23,421 nucleotides of DNA. Origin: CAYYMH01 sp964472785 (GTDB lineage Bacteria > Zhuqueibacterota > Zhuqueibacteria > Thermofontimicrobiales > Thermofontimicrobiaceae). The stretch is taken from NCBI GenBank assembly GCA_964472785.1, contig CAYYMH010000062.1, positions 1-23,421 on the forward strand, written 5' to 3'. Both the position numbers and the translations under genes were made by a program. Under the pieces are notes generated by a model, which worked only from the letters and a program-made list of their open reading frames with translations, ran no database searches and was not told where the DNA came from. Below are positions 1 to 6,800 of this stretch, piece after piece; the stretch's first letter is position 1; every line of letters begins with the position of its first letter.

Positions 1-111
1 TATAGCCAGCTTTCCTTGAAAATGTATATTCTTTATTGAAATGAAAATCAGTGATAATACGTCCCGCTACCAATCCCAACTTCACATCATTCAACTCACC
101 GCAAATATTCC

Positions 112-140
112 TTGTGACTTGTGATAATTTTTTTTATCTT
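112..140 (+). promoter_or_regulatory. Candidate promoter of the first operon
   Basis: TTGTGA at 112-117 and TATCTT at 135-140 are separated by 17 bases, each matching four of six positions of the sigma70 consensus. The pair lies about 40 bases before the first start codon in an AT-rich context. A chance match is quite possible, and FCB-group sigma factors may prefer other boxes. Confidence 0.3.
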
Positions 141-167
141 ATTTTAAAACTCTTTATACGAATCAAA

Positions 168-173
168 AAGGAG
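168..173 (+). promoter_or_regulatory. Strong Shine-Dalgarno AAGGAG
   Basis: AAGGAG lies five bases before the ATG at 179. It is the clearest ribosome-binding site in the window, fixes that start, and suggests that translation of the whole 179-3564 run begins here. Confidence 0.8.
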
Positions 174-178
174 ATGTT

Positions 179-484
179 ATGTTAGCCCATTTTAGTGTTG
201 CACCTTTTGACAAAGGGGAAAGCCTGAGTAAATATGTCGCCGAAATTATTGATCTGATTGACAAAAGCGGTTTGGAATATCGACTCGGCGCAATGGGAAC
301 GACAGTTGAAGGGGATACCGAAGAGGTTTTCGAGCTAATTAAACAATGTCACTCGAAAATGCGTCTATATTCAAAACGGGTGATTACACATATTGCTATT
401 GATGATCGCGAAGGAGCAGATAACCGTTTGACGGGAAAAATTAAATCGATTGAAAATCATTTAGAACGAAAAGTCAGGGAATGA
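179..484 (+). CDS. UPF0045 / MTH1187-family thiamine-binding-like protein
   Basis: The 101-residue product matches the small single-domain UPF0045 (formerly DUF77) family in length and pattern: an N-terminal beta strand (LAHFSVAPF), a helix, the YRLGAMGTTVEG segment around residues 34-45, a central helix, then the strand RVITHIAIDDR near residues 67-77. Members have a ferredoxin-like fold related to YkoF and form tetramers; some bind thiamine or its pyrimidine part, but the physiological role is not settled. The start is fixed by the AAGGAG site five bases upstream. The next gene begins one base after the stop, so it is the first gene of an apparent operon with cutA. The family call is firm; ligand and role are inference. 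Confidence 0.85.
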   Translation: MLAHFSVAPFDKGESLSKYVAEIIDLIDKSGLEYRLGAMGTTVEGDTEEVFELIKQCHSKMRLYSKRVITHIAIDDREGADNRLTGKIKSIENHLERKVRE

Positions 485-485
485 A

Positions 486-812
486 ATGAGCTCACAAGTT
501 TTATTAATGATGGTAACTGCTGCTAACAAATTAGAGGCAGAAAATATCGGCACCGCCTTACTCGAAAAAAAATTGATCGCCTGCTGCAATATTATTTCGG
601 AAGTGTCCTCATTGTTTCGTTGGAAAGGTGAACTTTGCAAGGAAAATGAAGTTATAATACTTTTAAAAACAACGCAACAACACTACGATCGACTGGTTAA
701 CGAGATAAAAAAATTGCACAGTTACGAAACGCCTGAAATCATTGGTTTTCCAGTCTTACACGGATCGGAAGATTATTTAAACTGGGTCATCGATGAAACC
801 GAGAGCCAATAA
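486..812 (+). CDS. cutA: CutA1 divalent-cation tolerance protein
   Basis: The 108-residue protein has the CutA hallmarks: the N-terminal strand VLLMMVTAANKLEAENI, the LIACCNII segment with Cys33 and Cys34, the FRWKGEL strand at 44-50, and HSYETPEI at 78-85, corresponding to the family's HPYExPEI signature. CutA1 proteins are very stable trimers with ferredoxin-like subunits, similar in shape to the PII signalling protein. They were first linked to copper tolerance, but their molecular role is still debated. The length is normal. An AGGGA sequence five bases before the ATG could serve as ribosome-binding site. The stop (TAA, 810-812) shares its last base with the next ATG, so the downstream gene is likely coupled in translation. 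Confidence 0.93.
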   Translation: MSSQVLLMMVTAANKLEAENIGTALLEKKLIACCNIISEVSSLFRWKGELCKENEVIILLKTTQQHYDRLVNEIKKLHSYETPEIIGFPVLHGSEDYLNWVIDETESQ

Positions 813-1573
813 TGGAAATTACTGTTTTAGGATCCGGGTGCGGCGTACCTTCTCTTAAACACGGTTCACCCGGCTTTCAAATTAAGATCAATCGGGAAGT
901 ATTGATTTTTGATTTCGGACCGGGGATATTGAACAAACTCGAGAAGGTCGAAACGGATTATCGGGTTCTCTCAAACATTTTTTTCACCCACACGCATCCG
1001 GACCACACAGCCGACTTGGTTCCGCTCATTCAAGCACTAAAAATTACTCCTGATTTCGAGCGGACTGAACCACTTACTGTGCACGGGCCTGCTGGTATGG
1101 CCAATTTTTTGGAGTTGTTATCAAAAACTTATGGCGACTGGATAATCGATCCCGGTTTTAAAATAATGGTGAAAGAATTAGAGAGACATGAAATAAGTTT
1201 TCCTGATTTTATGATAACAACACGGCCGATGCGTCACAGTCAAGCCTCAATTGGTTATCGAATTGAGGATAAAAATGGAAACAGTGTTGTTTATTCCGGT
1301 GATACGGATACAAATCCCGAAATTAAAGAACTCGCACGCGATGCAAATATCCTGATTTTAGAATGTTCATTTCCGTCGGTCAGAAAGGTATCCGGACATC
1401 TGACGCCACCTGAAGCCTGTCAAATTGCAGCCGAAGCGAATTGTGAGCATCTTGTGCTGAACCATTTATATCCACCGATTGAAGAATTGAAAAAGGAAAT
1501 CAACCAAGTTTGTCCGAAAATTTATAACGGGAAAATCACCGTTGCGTCTGACTTTATTAAATTCAAATTATAA
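812..1573 (+). CDS. RNase Z-like metallo-beta-lactamase-fold hydrolase
   Basis: A 253-residue metallo-beta-lactamase-fold enzyme with a full two-metal site: HTHPDH at 60-65 (His60, His62, Asp64, His65), His142 in RHSQ, Asp164 in YSGDT, and His218 in LNHLYP; His196 lies in the SGHLTPPEA segment typical of RNase Z/ElaC-like proteins. The N-terminus (ITVLGSGCGVPS) is the usual opening strand and glycine turn. At 253 residues it is shorter than a typical tRNase Z and I cannot see a clear exosite arm, so it may be a broader MBL hydrolase rather than the tRNA 3'-processing enzyme. The start overlaps the cutA stop by one base (TAATG). Confidence 0.85.
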   Translation: MEITVLGSGCGVPSLKHGSPGFQIKINREVLIFDFGPGILNKLEKVETDYRVLSNIFFTHTHPDHTADLVPLIQALKITPDFERTEPLTVHGPAGMANFLELLSKTYGDWIIDPGFKIMVKELERHEISFPDFMITTRPMRHSQASIGYRIEDKNGNSVVYSGDTDTNPEIKELARDANILILECSFPSVRKVSGHLTPPEACQIAAEANCEHLVLNHLYPPIEELKKEINQVCPKIYNGKITVASDFIKFKL

Positions 1574-1581
1574 ATATTATT

Positions 1582-2475
1582 GTGTTTGCCAGGATAAAAT
1601 ACATATTTAAAAAAAATCTGTTTAAAATTTCAATTTTAATCTCGCTTATTCTGCATGCTTTATTTCTACTCACTTACAAAAGTATGGGCAGAATACAGAT
1701 TTTCCCGACCGATGATCCTTTAACAGAAACTTTAGAAGATCAGCGGCGTCCTTTGGAATTTCAACTTATCGAAACACCCGATGAAGCACAAAGTGACACC
1801 CCCCCGGAACAAGCAGATTTGGTTTCTGACAAAAACGCGATTGCTGGTGATCCGTACCAAGATTCAGACATGCCAGAAGGCGATCCGTATTCAGAAGGTG
1901 ACTATGTTTTCAAGGATTATCCGTCACCTCCCAATCAAAACAATCAACAAAATAATGCTGAAGCCAATTTTAATGCCACCGGACAAGATCACAATGCAGA
2001 ATACGAACCGGCTTCGGAAGGTTTTAATTATCAAAAATTCAGCAGAAAAAAATTATTAGAGACCCCGGAAAGCGATCAAAATGCTCACTCGCAGCAGGAG
2101 CATCAGCAAAGACCTCAATATGAGAATCGCAAATTCAGCGCGAAAGATCTCGGCGGTTTTGCATTTAACACTTATAATTGGGATTTTGCACCTTACATGT
2201 TAGCCATGAAGAAGAAGGTGGAACGGAATATTTTTCCACCACCGGCATTTACTCGGATGGGACTTATCAGTGGTGAATATCTAATCCGGTTTAAAGTCAT
2301 GCCGAATGGAAAGGTAAGCGACTTACAGGTTTTGGATTATAAAGGACATGAATCCCTGAAAGAAACAAGTGTACAGGCCATTTTCAATTCATCGCCCTTT
2401 AAACCTTTGCCAGCTGATTTCCCTGAAGATTATTTGGAAGTGACTGCGGCGTTCTCTTATTATGTTAAAAGGTAG
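1582..2475 (+). CDS. tonB: TonB-family energy transducer
   Basis: Inner-membrane anchored periplasmic protein that couples the ExbBD proton channel to outer-membrane receptors. One membrane helix spans about residues 15-32 and contains Ser21-x3-His25, the same S-x3-H spacing as the functionally important Ser16/His20 of E. coli TonB. About 170 residues of linker follow, rich in Asp, Glu, Asn, Gln and Pro instead of the classic Pro-Lys/Pro-Glu runs. The C-terminal TonB domain is at about 205-297 (YMLAMKKKVERNIFPPP, then GEYLIRFKVMPNGKVSDL). The GTG start is preferred because the next methionine (residue 35) would remove the membrane helix; no Shine-Dalgarno site is visible. It starts eight bases after the MBL gene and precedes exbB. 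Confidence 0.9.
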   Translation: MFARIKYIFKKNLFKISILISLILHALFLLTYKSMGRIQIFPTDDPLTETLEDQRRPLEFQLIETPDEAQSDTPPEQADLVSDKNAIAGDPYQDSDMPEGDPYSEGDYVFKDYPSPPNQNNQQNNAEANFNATGQDHNAEYEPASEGFNYQKFSRKKLLETPESDQNAHSQQEHQQRPQYENRKFSAKDLGGFAFNTYNWDFAPYMLAMKKKVERNIFPPPAFTRMGLISGEYLIRFKVMPNGKVSDLQVLDYKGHESLKETSVQAIFNSSPFKPLPADFPEDYLEVTAAFSYYVKR

Positions 2476-2503
2476 TTTTGTGAACTCAATAGTTTAGAGG
2501 AAT

Positions 2504-3148
2504 ATGCCAATGAATGAAGTCTGGATGATGCTCCAGCGCGGCGGAATTGTTATGATCCCGCTGCTAATGTGCTCGATAATCGCTCTGGCAATTGTTATAG
2601 AACGATCTATTGCACTGCGCAAGAAAAAGATTTTGATACCGGAAATAATCAACGTCATTGAACATATCGACAAGCCGGAAGATGTTCATTTGGCGATTTC
2701 GATTTGTAATAAAAACAAAGGCGCGTTTGCCAATATTGTTCAAATTGGTTTAGAGAATAATAGTCTTCCCAAAGATGAACTCAAGGAATTGATTCTTGAT
2801 CAGGGCAGGCAAGAGGTGCGTACCTTGCAAAAGGGATTAATCATCATGGAAACGATTGCAGGGATCGCCCCTTTGCTCGGCTTGTTGGGGACTGTTGTCG
2901 GCATGATTAAAGTCTTTACGGTAATATCAGAACAAGGTTTGGGACAGACTCAAGCGCTTTCCGGAGGGATTTCCGAAGCATTAATCACAACAGTGGTTGG
3001 ACTCAGCATCGGTATTCCATCTTTGGTAGCGTACAATTATTTTACTGATAAGGCTGAAAATCTCATCATGGATATTGAGAAGTTTACATCTAAATTACTG
3101 CGCAAGCTTTCTCATTTCAAAAATGAAGTTATCACGAAGGATTTGTAA
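2504..3148 (+). CDS. exbB: ExbB/TolQ-type proton channel subunit
   Basis: A 214-residue inner-membrane protein of the MotA/TolQ/ExbB family. It has a first membrane helix at about 14-34 followed by a positively charged cytoplasmic stretch (ERSIALRKKK), a cytoplasmic domain, then two further helices: ETIAGIAPLLGLLGTVVGM near 115-133 and the GGISEALITTVVGLSIGIPS segment near 154-173. These two segments line the proton path in the family. With ExbD it energises the TonB protein encoded just upstream. The annotated ATG at 2504 sits only three bases after AGAGG; a second ATG at 2510, giving a protein two residues shorter, has better spacing and may be the real start. ExbD follows after five bases. 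Confidence 0.92.
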   Translation: MPMNEVWMMLQRGGIVMIPLLMCSIIALAIVIERSIALRKKKILIPEIINVIEHIDKPEDVHLAISICNKNKGAFANIVQIGLENNSLPKDELKELILDQGRQEVRTLQKGLIIMETIAGIAPLLGLLGTVVGMIKVFTVISEQGLGQTQALSGGISEALITTVVGLSIGIPSLVAYNYFTDKAENLIMDIEKFTSKLLRKLSHFKNEVITKDL

Positions 3149-3153
3149 TAAGA

Positions 3154-3564
3154 ATGCAATTTACGACAAAAAAACAACGTAAAGTAATTATAAATATTAC
3201 CTCATTGATTGATGTATTATTTCTATTGCTCATCTTTTTCATGGTTTCTTCCACTTTCATTGAACAACCCGGAATGAAGTTAGAGTTACCGGAGTCAAAG
3301 TCGAGCGCACCAGAAAAAATTGACGAGCTGATTCTTGAAATGAATAGTGACGGCAGCATCATGCTAAACGAATCAACCGTTCAAATCAGCGAATTGGGGA
3401 CTAAATTTAAAGAGGCGCTTCCGTTATTGGAAAATAAGAGTCTGGTGCTCAAAGCAGATAAAAATGTGCCTCACGGTCAGGTGGTCGAAGTAATGGACAT
3501 TGCTAAATTAAGCGGGTTGGAAAAATTAATTATTGCCACTAAAACATCAACTAAAAGTAATTGA
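3154..3564 (+). CDS. exbD: ExbD/TolR-type biopolymer transport protein
   Basis: A 136-residue protein with a short basic cytoplasmic N-terminus (KKQRK), one membrane helix at about 16-34 and a periplasmic domain. Asp20 in TSLIDVLFLLLIFF is the conserved membrane aspartate that carries protons in ExbD (Asp25 in E. coli). The periplasmic part shows the usual pattern: an early LELPES motif, then VLKADKNVPHGQVVEVMDIAK near the end, typical of the ExbD/TolR fold. Only one ExbD is present, and there is no TolB or Pal, favouring a TonB rather than a Tol role. It is the last gene of the run; a gene-free stretch of over 300 bases follows. Confidence 0.92.
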   Translation: MQFTTKKQRKVIINITSLIDVLFLLLIFFMVSSTFIEQPGMKLELPESKSSAPEKIDELILEMNSDGSIMLNESTVQISELGTKFKEALPLLENKSLVLKADKNVPHGQVVEVMDIAKLSGLEKLIIATKTSTKSN

Positions 3565-3795
3565 AATAGCTATTGGATATCTTTTTTAAATTCAGATTTT
3601 TCTTTCTCTTTTTTTTGTCTCAAAATGCTACAATTGTTTCAGGAAACCCTAAAAATTCTCTCTTTGCTATACGTTCCCTGTTGACCTCGTATTTTTAGCA
3701 AATCCTTTAAATAGCCCAATGCAATTACTTATTTTATACCCTATTTTTCACCAATACATTTCCGCTAACTTACAATTTAACTTCTATCTTTAACA

Positions 3796-3817
3796 CCAAT
3801 TACAACTTTGTAATTGG
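3796..3817. promoter_or_regulatory. Perfect 9-bp inverted repeat, possible operator
   Basis: CCAATTACA (3796-3804) and TGTAATTGG (3809-3817) are perfect complements separated by four bases. No T-run follows, so this is not an intrinsic terminator. It covers the likely -35 box of the promoter candidate at 3808-3835, which suggests an operator or an upstream RNA structure. The DNA-binding partner is unknown. Confidence 0.5.
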
Positions 3818-3835
3818 CATAAATATTGCTATAAT
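3808..3835 (+). promoter_or_regulatory. Candidate promoter of the DUF11 giant gene
   Basis: TTGTAA at 3808-3813 and a perfect TATAAT at 3830-3835, separated by 16 bases, lie about 44 bases before the ATG at 3879. The -35 box is inside the right half of the inverted repeat, so binding there would block polymerase. The AT-rich surroundings raise the chance of a false match. Confidence 0.45.
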
Positions 3836-3878
3836 AAGTTATTAACCAAACTTAATTTTATTACTTACGGAACATACA

Positions 3879-6800
3879 ATGATGATAAAAACTTGCTTGA
3901 ACCGAAAGCCACGCCCAATTTTTTTTATACTGGCGATCATTTTATTTATCTCTGCCTCTGATGTCTTTTCCCAATTCAACTATGGAGACACGACCATTGT
4001 CGTTTTAGATTCCCTTGTCGGTGTCAGAATTGATAAGGGTCAGGAAGGAATGCATGCTGATGTGCACAACCTTGTATTAGACGAAAATCAACAAGGGTCA
4101 TATCGTATCTTCATTCGCTGTATTTATGCTGGCGATCAGGATAATGAGTCCTTGTTTTTATCTGTAAAAAACTCGGTTAACAGCGATAGTTTGCCTCTTG
4201 ATCCCAATCTGGGACATTATAAAGTCGTTGTAGATGATCGTATTCCGGGACCTCACCACACAAATTGGCGAGACGGCGGACTCTTCAATTTATATCAGGG
4301 AAACAATCTCATCAAAATGCACCACTATGCGACCATAAGTGAAGAATATCCTTTCTTTCTTTATGACACCTTGAGCCCTCCGGAAAGTGTCGAAATTGAG
4401 GACAGCTTAGTGATTATTGCTTATCCTGATTTTAGCCACAAGTTTGATGTCACTAAAAGCGATATTTTTATCGACAATGATAATGATGAACAACTTTCCA
4501 TAAACGATTTAATCAATTATGAAATATCCATTACCAACTCTGGCGTTGGTACAGCCCATAATTGTACATTTATTGATACTATTCCAGATGGTGCATCGAT
4601 AATAAATGGATCTGTAACTTCTTCAAAAGGTACTATAGTTAGTACTTCTCCAATCCTGGAAGTTTACATTGGAAGTATTGCTCCAAAAAGTAGCGAAACC
4701 GTGTCTATTAATTTCCAAATGAGGCTGGAAACTTCCTTTGATTCCATCAAAAACCAAGGCTATCTCGACTGTTCAGAATTGGACGCCCATCCCACCGATG
4801 ACCCGGAAACCGATAAAATCAACGATCCAACAATTACAAGCCTTCCAAAATTTACTGGTGAAACAGATGTCTTAAAGCGAGTTTCTTTTCAGGATATGGA
4901 CAGGAGCGAATCAATCAGCTCGGGGGATTTAATCAATTATACGGTAACACTAAAAAATTCAGGATTCGAAACAGCAAATAACGTCGTCTTTAGCGACACA
5001 ATTCCGCAGTACACGACACTGGTCGGAAATTCGATAACCACTACAAAAGGCACCATTTTAAGCACGTCGCCAATTATTAATGTTGCCATCGGTGATGTCC
5101 TGCCCCAAGAGCTGGAAATTGTCACAATTCAATTTCAGTTGCAAGTTACCGATAGTGTCCAAAGCTTAGAAAACCAAGGTTATATTGATTGCGATCAAAC
5201 CCGACCTCATCCGACCGATGACCCGGAAACTGACGAATTGGATGATCCAACCAAATTAATTTTACCCCGTTTTAAAGGCATAAATGATGTTATTAAATCG
5301 GACTCCTTTCAGGATGTTGACAACAATGGCGGCATTTCATCTGGTGATTTAATCAGATATGCAGTTCAAATTCAGAATTCCGGCAATGGCGTTGCGACAA
5401 ACGTTGCTTTTTCTGACACCATCCCTCAAAACACCAAATATGTTCCCGGATCAGGAACCACGACGAAAGGAACGATTTCAAGCACAACTCCGGTTTTTCG
5501 CGTTGAGATTGGAAACATTGCCCCAAACAATAGTGAACAGGTAGAAATCTCTTTTCAGGTCGAGGTCACTGCAGAGGTTGATTCTATCTTCAATCAGGGC
5601 TTTGTCGATTGCGATCAACTTGAACCAAATGAAACAGACGACCCTGAAACTGAAGAAGAAAATGATAAAACGATCACCTATGCACCAAATTTCAGAAACG
5701 ATGATGATTTCATTAAACGAGATGTTTTCTTTGATACAGACAATGACGGTACAATTTCAGCAGGTGATTCAATAACCTATTTGATTACAATTAAAAATTC
5801 CGGAAAAGGTGTTGCGCACAACGTTGTTTTTACTGACTCAATCCCACAAAACACGACCTATGTTGCGGGATCGGCGACAACATCGAAAGGTGAAATAGTC
5901 AGCACCAGCCCGGTATTCAAAATAAATATCGGTACCATTGCGCCAAATCAATCAGAAACCATCAACATATCATTTAAAGTCATCGTTACGGCAGCAGCTA
6001 ATTATGTTGCCAATCAGGCACTACTTGATTCAGATGAAAGTTCAGGAACCGGTTCGGATGATCCGGATACGCGCGACATCAATGATAAAACAATTACCAA
6101 ATTGCCCAGTTTTTCAAAAATTGATGATTTACTAAAGACAGATGTGTTTGCTGATAGTGATGACAACAATTCTATTAGCCCAAACGATCTGATTTCTTAC
6201 ACAGTTACAATCAAAAATTCAGGATTAGACACGGCGAGAAACATTGCTTTTACTGACACGATTCCAGAACACACGACATTAGTCGAAAATTCAATCAGCA
6301 CGAGCAAAGGTACTATTGTCAGTACGTCGCCTGTTTTAGTCATCAACATCGGCAGTGTTGCTCCGGAAGAATCAGAAATTATCACCATCGAATTTCAGGT
6401 CATGGTCAACGATTCAGTGCTTTCAATTGAAAATCAGGGTTACATCAGCGACTCATTTAATCATAATTATCCGACCGATGACCCGGACACCGAAGTCGAA
6501 GATGATAAAACGATTACTGCGCTTCCACGCTTTCAAGATAACACAGACGTTTTAAAAAGTGATTCTTTTCGGGACATTGACAATGATGGTACTTTGTCTA
6601 CTGGCGATCTGATTACTTATAACATTTCAATTACCAACTCCGGTATCGGTCAAGCAACTCAAGTTGTCTTCTCTGACACACTCCCTTCACAAGTTGAATA
6701 TGTAACTGGTTCAGCTTCCACGAGCAAAGGGACAATTTTAAACACAGACCCGATATTTTCTGTAAATATCGGCACACTTTTTCCCTCCGAAAGTGTACTG

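Larger units (their letters stand above)
1..178. other. Left-edge intergenic stretch
   Basis: I see no supportable gene here. Stop codons interrupt both strands, and a short open run at the extreme left edge is too small to assign. The right part is AT-rich and holds the candidate promoter and ribosome-binding site of the first gene. Confidence 0.5.
3565..3878. other. Gene-free regulatory stretch before the DUF11 gene
   Basis: 314 bases with no credible reading frame on either strand. The left half has T-rich runs (around 3581-3586 and 3597-3616) after the exbD stop, but no hairpin good enough to call a terminator. The right part holds a 9-bp inverted repeat and a promoter candidate, listed separately. 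The rest shows nothing recognisable. Confidence 0.6.

Noticed and set aside
1..178. Possible end of an upstream gene at the left edge
   Set aside because: Short open stretches exist (one reading to a stop near base 39), but too few codons are visible to assign a gene.
3565..3620. Possible intrinsic terminator after exbD
   Set aside because: AATAGCTATT (3565-3574) is a palindrome with no loop, and the following T-run is not preceded by a stable stem. Termination here is possible but not supported.
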